A stretch of DNA of 64,000 nucleotides from Flavobacterium aeripolare (GCF_013294025.1 NZ_JABSNL010000004.1:124001-188000), one strand, 5' to 3'. Counted from the stretch's first letter, positions 43,961 to 53,284 are shown. The notes: a model not told the origin generated them from the letters alone. Made by a program: numbers and translations.

Positions 43961-45283
43961 ATGTACAAGTTTATTTGTTTCCTATTTTTAAGCGTGGTCA
44001 TCACTTCCTGCAATTCTGATGTTGATACGGGAGAATTTGTGGTAGGTGCTGATTACTTAGCACTCAATAATAATGTTATTCAAATTGACACGGTTACTGT
44101 AGCGCTATCAACAGTTAAGTTAGATTCGCTAGTTACATCAAGTCAGAGTAGGATTTTAGTGGGTGCCTATAATGATCCTATTTTTGGTAAAATAAAATCA
44201 GATAGTTACTTTCAGTTGTATGGTACTAACTATTCTTTATACAATGATAATACCGATACTGAGAGCACAAATTATGTATTTGATTCTATTCGAATGGTTA
44301 TGAAATTAGACAAATACTATTATGGAGATACGACTAAAACGTATACATTCAATATTCATAAAGTAACAGAGCAAATTAAGACTAGCTTAGAAGATAATAC
44401 TTTTCACAATGACTCTAAGTTAAGTTATCAGAGCGCGAGTTTAGGAAGCATTAGTTTTAAACCCAAGCCACTAAGTACCGATTCAGTGAGTGTGGTGCTA
44501 AGTGATGATTTTGGAAACGAGCTCTTCCAAAAAATAAAAAAGAATGAAATCGCTAATTCAGATGAGTTTGTCGAATACTTAAAAGGATTTGTTGTCACTG
44601 CCGACAGTGATAATAGCTCCGCTGTTCTAGGATTTGATTTATCAAGCGAACTCCGTTTGTACTATTCTAAATATTTGTCTAGTAGCGAAACGTCTTATAT
44701 ATTAAATTTCGGAATTTACGATACAAGCAAGCAGTTCAATGCTGTTACGACAGATAGAGCTGGTACTGTGATTGAAGATCTGCCCATTGCAACAAGTAAA
44801 TTAGTTAGTACAAAAACCGCTAACCAAAGTTTCATACAATCAGGGAGTGGTGTTTCTTGTAGAATTGATTTCCCTAATATAAAGCAACTTAAATTTGCCT
44901 TTGATAAAGGTGCTATTGTAGATGCGCAATTATCGATTAAACCAGTTAACGGTACATTTTCTAGTAAGTATCCATTGCCTGAATCACTGCTAGTTTACGT
45001 AGCAGATGACCTTAATAGAGTAAAAGGTTTGCTTACAAATGCTGCTGGAGAGCCTATTTATGCTCTTTTAAATCAAAGCGCCGACGAATTTAATGAGAGC
45101 ACTGCTTATACACTTTCGATAGGATCGTTCTTGCAATCAGAAATGATTAAAGCCTCTGATGCTCGCTACTCCTTGATTCTGGCTTCGCCTAATGTATCAA
45201 AAACAGTTGATAGATTGGTTCTGGCTGACCAGAATGCTTCTTCCAACAACTTAAAAATGAAAATTTATTATATTTCTTATTAG
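43961..45283 (+). CDS. DUF4270 family lipoprotein
   Basis: 440 residues. Signal peptide with lipobox (MYKFICFLFLSVVITSCNSD, lipid Cys about 17), then beta-rich sequence of the DUF4270 type (GADYLALNNNVIQIDTVTVALSTV; LVGAYNDPIFGKIKSDSYFQL; near the end NNLKMKIYYISY). The family is confined to Bacteroidota and has no known activity. Earlier in-frame ATGs (43895, 43931) would spoil the signal peptide. It is followed directly (stop and ATG abut) by a barrel protein gene, so the two are one unit. Confidence 0.82.
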   Translation: MYKFICFLFLSVVITSCNSDVDTGEFVVGADYLALNNNVIQIDTVTVALSTVKLDSLVTSSQSRILVGAYNDPIFGKIKSDSYFQLYGTNYSLYNDNTDTESTNYVFDSIRMVMKLDKYYYGDTTKTYTFNIHKVTEQIKTSLEDNTFHNDSKLSYQSASLGSISFKPKPLSTDSVSVVLSDDFGNELFQKIKKNEIANSDEFVEYLKGFVVTADSDNSSAVLGFDLSSELRLYYSKYLSSSETSYILNFGIYDTSKQFNAVTTDRAGTVIEDLPIATSKLVSTKTANQSFIQSGSGVSCRIDFPNIKQLKFAFDKGAIVDAQLSIKPVNGTFSSKYPLPESLLVYVADDLNRVKGLLTNAAGEPIYALLNQSADEFNESTAYTLSIGSFLQSEMIKASDARYSLILASPNVSKTVDRLVLADQNASSNNLKMKIYYISY

Positions 45284-46519
45284 ATGAAAAATAGCATAGC
45301 AGTTTTAGTGTTTTTTGTTCTCTTTAGTTTACAATCCTTTGGTCAAAGTATTTCTAGTTCGCCTTATTCTCTTTATGGTTTAGGTACAGTTTATGATGCC
45401 GATTTTGGAGGGATTCCTGGAATAGGTTCGTCAGGAATTGCGTTGCCGTCTACACAATTTATAAATAATTTGAATCCTGCTTCCTTAGGGTTTATGAATT
45501 TAAATCACTTTTTATTTGACGTAGGAGGGAAGGCAATTCTAACTAGTTACGAAAATAGCGCTAATAAAGAAAGCCGTAATAATGTTCAGTTTTCTCATTT
45601 AGCGATCGCATTTCCTCTAAGTGATAAAGCGGCTTTTAGTTTTGCGCTAAAACCATATTCAAGTAGTGCGTATACTATTTCTAACTTATCCCTGCCTATT
45701 ATCGATAGTGATAGTGATTACATTTTAGACGCTACTGGTACAGGTGGGCTTAACGATGTAGATATTTCGTATGGTCGAAAATTTTCTAAAAAATTATCAC
45801 TAGGAGTTTCTGCTTCGGTTTTGTTCGGTAATACTACTGACGACAAAACGTTCACCATTGGAAATTCGATTACTAACAGCTATAAGACTACTAATTATTC
45901 GGGCGCACGCTTGTCTGTTGGTGGACAATATGTTGTTGATTCGACATTGACTATTGGTTCGACTTTGAAGTTGCCTACAAAAATCAATGGGACGCAAGTG
46001 GGTAATCTAAGTACTATAAATATTTCAGGAAGTAGTACAATTGAATCTGAAGTCACATCAGATGTTGACAGTTATTATATGCCATTTGAAGCAGCTTTTG
46101 GAATTAGTAAAGTTTTCAAAAACAATATTAATCTTACTGTTGACTATGAGCGCCGATTTTGGAATAGCACTAATCAGTCTACTATTTATGGTGATTACAT
46201 TGATCAAGATAAGTTTGCAGTAGGTTTGTCTTATAGCAAGCCTTCAGCAATTAGATCGTATTTTGATCGAATAAAATATTCAACGGGTTTTAACTATGAT
46301 ACGGGATATCTAGAGATAGATAGCAATCGTGTTAAAAATGTATCGTTATCGTTAGGACTTTCATTGCCTTTAGAAAATTCAGGAACGGCATTAAATGTTA
46401 GCTATTCGTACGGACAAAAAGGAAGCATTGGTGATGGGTTAATTAAAGAAAACTACCATAAATTATCACTTAATTTAAGTTTAGATGCGATATGGTTCGT
46501 CAAGCGAAAATTCGATTAA
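45284..46519 (+). CDS. Outer-membrane barrel protein (FadL-like), unnamed
   Basis: 411 residues: signal peptide (about 1-21, ending LQSFGQ), then a plug-like start (SISSSPYSLYGLGTVYDADFGGIPGIGSSGIALPS; NNLNPASLGFM) and alternating beta strands through to LSLNLSLDAIWFVKRKFD. Layout resembles FadL/OmpP1-type porins; substrate unknown. The start ATG follows the DUF4270 stop without spacing, so coupled translation is likely and the two proteins may form a surface complex. The gene ends 1 bp short of the convergent murI. Confidence 0.75.
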   Translation: MKNSIAVLVFFVLFSLQSFGQSISSSPYSLYGLGTVYDADFGGIPGIGSSGIALPSTQFINNLNPASLGFMNLNHFLFDVGGKAILTSYENSANKESRNNVQFSHLAIAFPLSDKAAFSFALKPYSSSAYTISNLSLPIIDSDSDYILDATGTGGLNDVDISYGRKFSKKLSLGVSASVLFGNTTDDKTFTIGNSITNSYKTTNYSGARLSVGGQYVVDSTLTIGSTLKLPTKINGTQVGNLSTINISGSSTIESEVTSDVDSYYMPFEAAFGISKVFKNNINLTVDYERRFWNSTNQSTIYGDYIDQDKFAVGLSYSKPSAIRSYFDRIKYSTGFNYDTGYLEIDSNRVKNVSLSLGLSLPLENSGTALNVSYSYGQKGSIGDGLIKENYHKLSLNLSLDAIWFVKRKFD

Positions 46520-46520
46520 A

Positions 46521-47297
46521 TTAGAAATCCTTTTCTATAACAGGATAGTCAGTGCCTAAAATTCCTTTTAAAACGGTAGCCTCTGTATTCGAATAGAATA
46601 TTGCTTTCCTAGATTTTGTACTATTGAAGCCAATGTTGTCAGCTAACAAGTTTTTTGTTTGTTTGGCAACAGCTTCTCCAGAATCAATTATTTTAATGTG
46701 ATCTGGTAACATCTTTCTAATTTGAGGTATGAGGTAGGGGTAATGACTGCATCCTAGTACTAAATAATCAATATTCTCGGCAATCATGGGTTGGATATAC
46801 GATAGTAGTAATGCGTGCATCTCAGGCGAATTAATTTTGCCTGCTTCAATGAGTTGTACTAAACCGTGTCCTACTTGCTCGATAATCTTTGTGTTGCTAT
46901 ATTTTTGTATCGCTGAAGCAAACAGCGCGCTACTCAAGGTTCCCTTTGTTGCTAATATCCCTATTGTTTGTGTCTTTGAATATAAGGCTGCGGGTTTAAT
47001 CGCTGGCTCAATACCTATGAACGGTACCAGGTAATTGCTACGTAATTCTTCAATTGCATTAGTAGTAGCGGTGTTACAAGCAACTACAATCAGCTTGCAA
47101 TTCATTTCTAGTAAAAGCTTGGTGTTTTTGATACTTAAAGCAACAATTTCTTCCTTAGACTTTTGGCCGTACGGCGCGTTTTTACTATCGGCTAAATAAA
47201 TTGTTTCTTCACCAGGCAGTAACTGATGAATCTCCTTCCAGATGGAAGTACCTCCAATGCCAGAGTCAAATATACCTATGGGTTTGTCGTTGTTCAT
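46521..47297 (-). CDS. murI: Glutamate racemase
   Basis: 258 residues. Makes D-glutamate for peptidoglycan. The two catalytic cysteines are present: C74 in VVACNTATTNA and C183 in LGCSHYPYL; N-terminal IGIFDSGIGGTSIW is diagnostic. A TAACTTTG element (47310-47303) ends only 6 bp from the ATG, so the transcript could be nearly leaderless. It is separated from the upstream ompH gene by a terminator. Confidence 0.95.
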   Translation of the reverse strand: MNNDKPIGIFDSGIGGTSIWKEIHQLLPGEETIYLADSKNAPYGQKSKEEIVALSIKNTKLLLEMNCKLIVVACNTATTNAIEELRSNYLVPFIGIEPAIKPAALYSKTQTIGILATKGTLSSALFASAIQKYSNTKIIEQVGHGLVQLIEAGKINSPEMHALLLSYIQPMIAENIDYLVLGCSHYPYLIPQIRKMLPDHIKIIDSGEAVAKQTKNLLADNIGFNSTKSRKAIFYSNTEATVLKGILGTDYPVIEKDF

Positions 47298-47347
47298 TAT
47301 AACAAAGTTAGCTGCTCTTTTTTAAAATTCCTAAATATTACTGTGGT

Positions 47348-47390
47348 AAAAAAAGAAACCACTCGATCACGATGTGAAGGAGTGGCTTTC
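47348..47390 (-). terminator. Terminator of the porG-uppS-bamA-ompH operon
   Basis: GAAACCACTC (47355-47364) and GAGTGGCTTTC (47379-47389) pair with one bulge; on the minus strand a run of seven Ts follows (plus-strand As 47348-47354). Confidence 0.8.
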
Positions 47391-47411
47391 TTATTTATGC
47401 TTGTAGGTTTC

Positions 47412-47912
47412 TTAGAATCCTAAGTCTTTTTTTACATCTGCAGTCAAGTTAGGACCGTCAGCAAGTAATAGAGTAGAACCGTCTAATACGTATTGGTATC
47501 CTTTAGCTTTTCCAACCTTTTGGATAGAAAGTCTTACTTTTTCCATTATCGGTTTGATAATATCTGATTCTTTTTGTTGTAATTCTTTTTGAGCGTTGTC
47601 TCTAAAGTCTACAATTCTCTTTTGCATGTCTTGAACTTCTTTAGAGCGATCTCCATTGATAGCATCAGATACAGTTGCTGATTCAGTTTCGTACTTTTTT
47701 AATTTACCTTGGTATTCTTCAACCATTTTTTTGTAATCTGCATCATATGTTGTACTCAATTTATCTAATTGTTTTTGAGCATCTAGCATAGCAGGCATTT
47801 TAGACATAATTTCACTCACATCAACATGAGCCGCTTTTGCTTGAGCATTCATAGTTTGACCTGCTCCTAAAATGAATAATGCAGCAATTACTAAAGTTTT
47901 GATTTGTTTCAT
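47412..47912 (-). CDS. OmpH/Skp family periplasmic chaperone (short)
   Basis: 166 residues. Signal peptide (about 1-24, ending MNAQA), then long charged helices (LDAQKQLDKLSTTYDADYKKMVEEYQGKLKKYE; VQDMQKRIVDFRDNAQKELQQ) that form the tentacles of Skp-type trimers holding unfolded outer-membrane proteins. The C-terminal GYQYVLDGSTLLLADGPNLTADV is a family trademark. It is the last gene of the bamA operon, after a longer paralogue. Confidence 0.9.
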   Translation of the reverse strand: MKQIKTLVIAALFILGAGQTMNAQAKAAHVDVSEIMSKMPAMLDAQKQLDKLSTTYDADYKKMVEEYQGKLKKYETESATVSDAINGDRSKEVQDMQKRIVDFRDNAQKELQQKESDIIKPIMEKVRLSIQKVGKAKGYQYVLDGSTLLLADGPNLTADVKKDLGF

Positions 47913-47949
47913 CGTTTTTAAAATATTAAGTATTAATTTTTGTTTGGTT

Positions 47950-48924
47950 TTACTTCTGTTCTCTAGACTTCAATATAGAGTCTCTTTGTTTAAGGATTTG
48001 TGCTCTTCTTTCTTCTAGAACTTTTTTACGATCTTCAATTAGTTTTTTACGTTCTTCTGCTTTTTGAGCTTTCATGTCATCTAACTTCTGTTGTGCACTT
48101 TCATCAGTTAGTTTACTATCAGTTTCTTTGCTAGTACTAGTTGTAGTAGTATTTGCAGAAACCGTGCCATTTTTTCTAGCTTCTCTTTCAGCAGCTATTT
48201 TGGCTTTACGATCGTAATATTCTTTTTTCTTTAATTCAACTGCAGCTTTGCGTTCTTCTAATATTTTATCTCTAGCAGCTTTGCGTTCATTTAGCAATTT
48301 TTGACGTTCTTGTAAAGCTTCATTACTATCGATTGCATCTTCTTTACTTTCCTTTGCTTCTTGTTGCTCTAATTGCTTTTTACTTAACTGCTCTCTCTTA
48401 TCTGTGCGGTTAAGTGCTCGCAATACTTGATCGCTTATGTCGTAACGCTTTGCAGCAAACAACATGGTCAAATCAGAAGAGCGATCAAATATGAAATCGT
48501 ATTTATTAGTTTCAGCTAAATCTTGAACAGCAGTAAAAACTTGATCTTGAATAGGCTTTGTCAACTGCAATTTTTGAAGCATCATGTCACCATTAGCTCC
48601 AAATCTCTTTTGTTGGTAATCTAGCATCTCACGTTCTAAAAAACGTATTTCTGCTTCGCGTTCCTCTATTAGATTTTTTGTTAACAGCGCTTTTTCTGCT
48701 TGTAATGCAGCTTTTATTTTATCAATCTCTACCTTTTTGACTTCAATTTCTTGTTTCCATTTTTGGGCTTTTTGCTCTAACTGCATATTTGCTTCGGTGT
48801 AGCTAGATACATTTTGTAATATGTATTCCATATCAATGTATCCTACTTTTGTACCCTTTGTTTGAGCATGAGAAAGAGATCCAACTATTGTGGCTAAAAA
48901 TAAAAATAAAAATTGTTTTCTCAT
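47950..48924 (-). CDS. OmpH/Skp family protein with extended coiled-coil tail
   Basis: 324 residues, about twice the length of a normal Skp. Signal peptide (about 1-20), a standard OmpH domain (about 22-165, VGYIDMEYILQNVSSYTEANMQLEQKAQKWKQEI; KYDFIFDRSSDLTMLFA), then about 150 residues of very highly charged K/E/R coiled coil (ERQKLLNERKAARDKILEERKAA ... LEERRAQILKQRDSIL) with a Ser/Thr-rich break (SANTTTTSTSKETDS). The tail would double the chaperone arm length. It lies just after bamA and before the short paralogue. Confidence 0.88.
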   Translation of the reverse strand: MRKQFLFLFLATIVGSLSHAQTKGTKVGYIDMEYILQNVSSYTEANMQLEQKAQKWKQEIEVKKVEIDKIKAALQAEKALLTKNLIEEREAEIRFLEREMLDYQQKRFGANGDMMLQKLQLTKPIQDQVFTAVQDLAETNKYDFIFDRSSDLTMLFAAKRYDISDQVLRALNRTDKREQLSKKQLEQQEAKESKEDAIDSNEALQERQKLLNERKAARDKILEERKAAVELKKKEYYDRKAKIAAEREARKNGTVSANTTTTSTSKETDSKLTDESAQQKLDDMKAQKAEERKKLIEDRKKVLEERRAQILKQRDSILKSREQK

Positions 48925-48958
48925 ATTTTTGTGGTTAGAATATTGATAGCGGTTAATT

Positions 48959-51607
48959 CTAGAATTGTTGTCCTATGATAAAGTGTGTTTCCCATCCATT
49001 AGGCTGAGTTTGACCTGTTGCAGCATCAAATCCATGAGCAAAGTCGATACCTAATAATCCAAATGCTGGCATAAATACACGCAATCCTACACCTGCTGAT
49101 CTTTTTAAATCAAAAGGATTGAAAGTTTTAAAGTTTTCATAAGAGTTACCTGCTTCTACAAAACCAAGTGCATAAATAGATGCAGATGATTTTAGTGTTA
49201 TAGGGTAACGTAATTCCATTGAGAACTTGTTATAAACTGTTGCCCCGATCTGTTCTCCGGCGCTATTGATAGGTGTTAACGTATTGTTCTTGTATCCTCT
49301 TAATTGAATGGTTTCTCTACCGTCTAGTGAGTAGTTTGCAAGACCATCTCCACCTACATAGAATCTTTCAAAAGGTACAGCACCACGATCTTGGTTGTAT
49401 GCCCCTAAGAATCCAAATTCAGTTAATGTTCTTAAAACTAATTTACCATAAATTTTAGTATAGGCATCAGCTTTAAATTTAATTTTATAGTACTCTAACC
49501 AGTTAAATTTCTTTTGGTCAACAATGGCAGCATCTGCAGCAGCTTCTTGAAAAGTCGAAACTCTATTTCCTGAAGCGTCTAGGTAAGATCCTTTAGGGAT
49601 GGTTATGTTTCCATTTGCATCTACTTGATCCACCGTGCTCTTTAATTTGTATTCTTCTTTATCACCTAATGTAGCGTAGTTTAATCCGTTTAATAAACTA
49701 TACGGAGGTGTTATTTTTGCCGAGATACTAAATTCAGACCCATAAGTAGGGAAAATAGGATTCACCCCTTTATTGTTTCTTGTTAACCCAATGGTGTAAG
49801 CTAAATTACGAGAATTTCCATCTCCAAAAGTAAATAAACCTGTGTTGTAGTTATTCAAACTATAGTGTTGGTAACTTACAGATTGCGATAGAACAAAAAA
49901 GTCATCTGGTTCTGTTAATCTTTTAGCTAAACCTACAGACAATGTCAAGATGTTAAAGCTTTTAGTTTTATCAGCTTTTTGTGTCTGAAAGTCATTTAAG
50001 AACTGCTTACTGTATGAGATAGATGAACTAAATTGTACTGGTTTTTTTCCTCCAAACCATGGCTCAGAAAACGAAACACTATACGTTTGAAAGTAAGTAC
50101 TTCCTTGTAAACGTAAAGAAACTTTTTGTCCGTCTCCCATTGGTAATGGTTTGTAAGCATCTTTGTTTAACATGTTTCTCGCTGAGAAGTTGTTAAATGA
50201 TAATCCTAATGTTCCAATGAAACCACCTCCACCGTAACCACCTTGTAGTTCGATCTGGCTTGATCCTTTTTCTACTAATTGGTATTCGATATCAACAGTA
50301 CCTGCTGCAGCGTCCACATTTTTAAATGCTGGATTGATAGCCTCAGGATCAAAGAATCCTAGTTGACCAATCTCACGAATGGTTCTAACTAATTCATCTT
50401 TACTATATTTTTGACCTGGTTTAGTTCTTAATTCTCGGTAAATTACACGGTCATTTGTCTTGTCGTTTCCTACAACAGTAATTTTGTTGAAGTAAGCTAA
50501 TGGACCTTCGGTAACTCTAATTTCGAAATTAATAGTGTCATTCGCAGTTTTTACCTCAACAGCATTGATGTTTGAAAACAAGTAACCGCTGTTTTGATAC
50601 AGGTTTGTAATGTCTTCACCATCAGGCTTGGTTTTGTCTGCAATTCTTTTTTCAAGTAAAACACCGTTGTATGTTTCTCCTTTTTTAACTCCTAATATTC
50701 GTGATAATAACTGATCTGAATATACCGTGTTTCCTAAGAATTTAATATCTCCAAAATAGTATTTTCTACCTTCTTCGATATTCACATTTATAGCTAAAGT
50801 ATTTTTAGCTTTATTGTATTTAACAGAGTCAGAAATGATACGAGCATCTCGATATCCTTTTTCTTTGTACTTTGCTATAACACTTTCTAAGTCGGCTTTG
50901 TACTTGTCTTTGATGAATTTTGACGCCTTTAGAATGCGTAAAAAGTTCTTCTGTTTAGTATCTTTCATTGCTTTACGCAATGTTTTGTCAGACATTTGTT
51001 CATTACCTTCAAAGTCAATACTGCTAATTTTAACCTTATCTCCTTTGTCAATATTAACTAACATGTTCACCTCATTTGTAGTTGTGGTGTCTTTAGAGAT
51101 ATTGATGTTTACCTTAGTATTATAGTAACCGTCTTTTTTGTATTTATTTTCAATGTAGTTTTTAGTGGTTGTCAATAAATTCTCATTTACCACTTTACTT
51201 TTAGTCAAGCCGTTATCTTTGATAAGTGCTTCAGTTTTGTTTTTCTTGATACCTACAAATTTCACTTCCTTAAGTTTAGGAAGCTCTTTAATATCTAAGT
51301 CAAGATAGATACTATCATTTTCAATGTGATTGATATAAAAAGAAATTTCGTCAAAGAGACCTAGCTTTCCTAGCTTTTTGATTGCGCTACTAATTTGCTC
51401 TCCTGGAACTGTAATTTCTTGTCCTTTTTGTAATCCTGCAAAGGTTACCACTGTTTGCTCATTAAAGCTTATTTTACTTGTAACTGTTACATTACCAAGT
51501 ATGTACTTTTTTCCTTCGTCAAAAGGAACTCTGTCTTGGGCTTTAGCTTTTGAGAAACTCGCTATAAGGGCGATGGTAAGGACTGCTTTTATACTTTTAT
51601 TCAACAC
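48959..51607 (-). CDS. bamA: Outer-membrane assembly factor BamA
   Basis: 882 residues from the GTG at 51607. Signal peptide ends SFSKAKAQ; five POTRA-like repeats follow (FDEGKKYILGNVTVTSKISF at the first; later FNKITVVGNDKTNDRVIYRELRTKPGQ) and an Omp85 barrel ends in WETHFIIGQQF. BamA folds barrel proteins into the outer membrane. No ATG is near the N-terminus; GTG 51607 lies 7 bp after the uppS stop. GTG 51631 (overlapping uppS by 17 bp) and TTG 51604 are alternatives, and the longer frame from 51739 is unlikely. It is centre of the porG-uppS-bamA-ompH-ompH operon. Confidence 0.93.
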   Translation of the reverse strand: MLNKSIKAVLTIALIASFSKAKAQDRVPFDEGKKYILGNVTVTSKISFNEQTVVTFAGLQKGQEITVPGEQISSAIKKLGKLGLFDEISFYINHIENDSIYLDLDIKELPKLKEVKFVGIKKNKTEALIKDNGLTKSKVVNENLLTTTKNYIENKYKKDGYYNTKVNINISKDTTTTNEVNMLVNIDKGDKVKISSIDFEGNEQMSDKTLRKAMKDTKQKNFLRILKASKFIKDKYKADLESVIAKYKEKGYRDARIISDSVKYNKAKNTLAINVNIEEGRKYYFGDIKFLGNTVYSDQLLSRILGVKKGETYNGVLLEKRIADKTKPDGEDITNLYQNSGYLFSNINAVEVKTANDTINFEIRVTEGPLAYFNKITVVGNDKTNDRVIYRELRTKPGQKYSKDELVRTIREIGQLGFFDPEAINPAFKNVDAAAGTVDIEYQLVEKGSSQIELQGGYGGGGFIGTLGLSFNNFSARNMLNKDAYKPLPMGDGQKVSLRLQGSTYFQTYSVSFSEPWFGGKKPVQFSSSISYSKQFLNDFQTQKADKTKSFNILTLSVGLAKRLTEPDDFFVLSQSVSYQHYSLNNYNTGLFTFGDGNSRNLAYTIGLTRNNKGVNPIFPTYGSEFSISAKITPPYSLLNGLNYATLGDKEEYKLKSTVDQVDANGNITIPKGSYLDASGNRVSTFQEAAADAAIVDQKKFNWLEYYKIKFKADAYTKIYGKLVLRTLTEFGFLGAYNQDRGAVPFERFYVGGDGLANYSLDGRETIQLRGYKNNTLTPINSAGEQIGATVYNKFSMELRYPITLKSSASIYALGFVEAGNSYENFKTFNPFDLKRSAGVGLRVFMPAFGLLGIDFAHGFDAATGQTQPNGWETHFIIGQQF

Positions 51608-51614
51608 TAAAAAT

Positions 51615-52355
51615 TTATTTAATTTGTTCACTTGTTTTTCCAAATCTGCGCTCTCTCTTTTGATAACTAATGATAGCCTCATATAACTCTTGTTCTTTAA
51701 AGTCTGGCCATAATACATCAGTAAAATACAATTCAGCATAGGCTATCTGCCATAACAGAAAATTACTTATCCTGTGTTCTCCACTTGTTCGTATCAATAA
51801 ATCTACATCAGGTAAATTTTGCGTGTAAAGATGCTCATTTATAATTGAATCGTCAATAGCGTCAATTGAAATTATATTATTTTTAACTTTATCGCTTATA
51901 GACTTCACAACATTAACAATTTCTTCTCTAGATCCGTAGCTTAATGCTAGAGTTAATGTGAGTTTCGTATTGTTTTTAGTTTTTTCAATTACATCTAGTA
52001 ATTCCTTCTGAGCCGTTTCAGGCATCTTTTCTAGATTACCAATAGTGTTTAATCGAATGTTGTTCTTGATCAATGTAGGTAATTCTTTCTTTAAAGATTT
52101 AATTAAAATCTTCATTAAAGTGTCTACTTCAAGTTTGGGTCTGTTCCAGTTTTCAGTAGAGAATGCATATAATGTAAGGTTCTCTATACCTAGTTTAGCG
52201 CAGGTCTCAATAATAATTTTTACTGATTTGGTTCCGCTTTCATGTCCAAAAGCTCTTAGCAAGCCTTGTTTTTTTGCCCAGCGGCCATTACCATCCATTA
52301 TAATTGCTAAGTGGCGTGGTAAGTTGGTAGTATCTATATGTTCTAGTAAATTCAT
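51615..52355 (-). CDS. uppS: Isoprenyl (undecaprenyl diphosphate) synthase
   Basis: 246 residues. Makes the C55 lipid carrier for peptidoglycan and surface glycans. Visible: HLAIIMDGNGRWAKKQGLLRAFGH (the catalytic Asp is in MDGNGRW), LYAFSTENWNRP, and RTSGEHRISNFLLWQIAYAELYFTDVLWPDF. The ATG at 52355 (MNLLEHIDTTNLPRHL) is preferred over an upstream frame that would overlap porG; it lies 4 bp after the porG stop, so coupled. Confidence 0.95.
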   Translation of the reverse strand: MNLLEHIDTTNLPRHLAIIMDGNGRWAKKQGLLRAFGHESGTKSVKIIIETCAKLGIENLTLYAFSTENWNRPKLEVDTLMKILIKSLKKELPTLIKNNIRLNTIGNLEKMPETAQKELLDVIEKTKNNTKLTLTLALSYGSREEIVNVVKSISDKVKNNIISIDAIDDSIINEHLYTQNLPDVDLLIRTSGEHRISNFLLWQIAYAELYFTDVLWPDFKEQELYEAIISYQKRERRFGKTSEQIK

Positions 52356-52359
52356 TTTT

Positions 52360-53112
52360 TTAGTCTGCACAGTAACATGGTTTTTGTCCAAAAGTATACG
52401 TTAACGTAGCTCCTGTAAAAAGGTACCAATCATTATTATTTAAATTTCCAAAAGAGATGTTATTAACAGTCACCGGTCTAACTGACCTGTCAACCAGCTT
52501 TAAAGGGGCACTACTGTCTAAATCATCTGTAAAAGTATACCGTGCTCCAACTTCAAGGGCTAAAATAAACCTGCTATTCAAAGTTGTTTTTACTCCTACA
52601 TTAAAAGGTATCGCAAAGCTGGTATTACTATAATTTTCTTGAATTGTTCTATTTGCTATGGTTGGTATTCCTGAAATACTTGTTCCTACGGGGATATTAT
52701 GAGTAAGATCTCCTTTGTAAGAAGCGTAACTTATTCCAGTATATATATAAGGTGTAAATTGTCTGCCTGCTCTGTAAAGATCAAAATCAAAAAAGTTAAA
52801 TTCAATACCTGCAGAAGCTTCAGTCAACTTAGTGTCAAATCGATCTTGTCTACTTTTTCTACCTAAATCGTTAGATTCGGCGTCGTTTGCACTTAATTTA
52901 GTGTGCATTAAAGAAATTCTATAGGCTAACCTAGTAGTTTGATTCCATTTATATAATGCACCATAGGCGAGTTTGTTAGGAGCGATGTAACTAGTCGACC
53001 CTACGTCACCAACAAAGTTACTACCGCCTACAAATACTCCAATTTCGTTAATCTGAGAGTACATAGAAGCGCTTAAAAATAGCGATAAAATAAGAGTGAA
53101 AAATTTATTCAT
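52360..53112 (-). CDS. porG: PorG (DUF6089), type IX secretion outer-membrane component
   Basis: 250 residues: signal peptide (about 1-19, ending SMYSQ), then an eight-strand-type beta barrel opening with INEIGVFVGGSNFVGDVGSTSYIAPNKLAYGALYKWN, closely the DUF6089/PorG pattern. In Porphyromonas PorG links the T9SS outer membrane to the PorK/N ring. The ATG at 53112 gives the clean signal peptide and lies 19 bp after a strong promoter. With sprA at 13093 it is the second T9SS gene of the window. It heads the uppS-bamA operon. Confidence 0.85.
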   Translation of the reverse strand: MNKFFTLILSLFLSASMYSQINEIGVFVGGSNFVGDVGSTSYIAPNKLAYGALYKWNQTTRLAYRISLMHTKLSANDAESNDLGRKSRQDRFDTKLTEASAGIEFNFFDFDLYRAGRQFTPYIYTGISYASYKGDLTHNIPVGTSISGIPTIANRTIQENYSNTSFAIPFNVGVKTTLNSRFILALEVGARYTFTDDLDSSAPLKLVDRSVRPVTVNNISFGNLNNNDWYLFTGATLTYTFGQKPCYCAD

Positions 53113-53130
53113 TTGTCTTAAAATTGCGTG

Positions 53131-53159
53131 CAAATATAATAATTATCGATACTAATCAA
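53131..53159 (-). promoter_or_regulatory. Promoter of the porG-uppS-bamA-ompH operon (TTG-N18-TATATTTG)
   Basis: Minus-strand -7 element TATATTTG (53138-53131) preceded at 18 bp by TTG (53159-53157), both as in the flavobacterial consensus; 19 bp before the porG ATG. Confidence 0.75.
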
Positions 53160-53284
53160 TGCCTTATCTGTTAAAAGTGCTTATTAATTAGATAATAACA
53201 ACTATTAATGAGTGCAGTTGATAGTTTATAAGTTTAAAACGAAATAAAACAATGAATTCGTATACTGGTTGTATAATTTATGCT

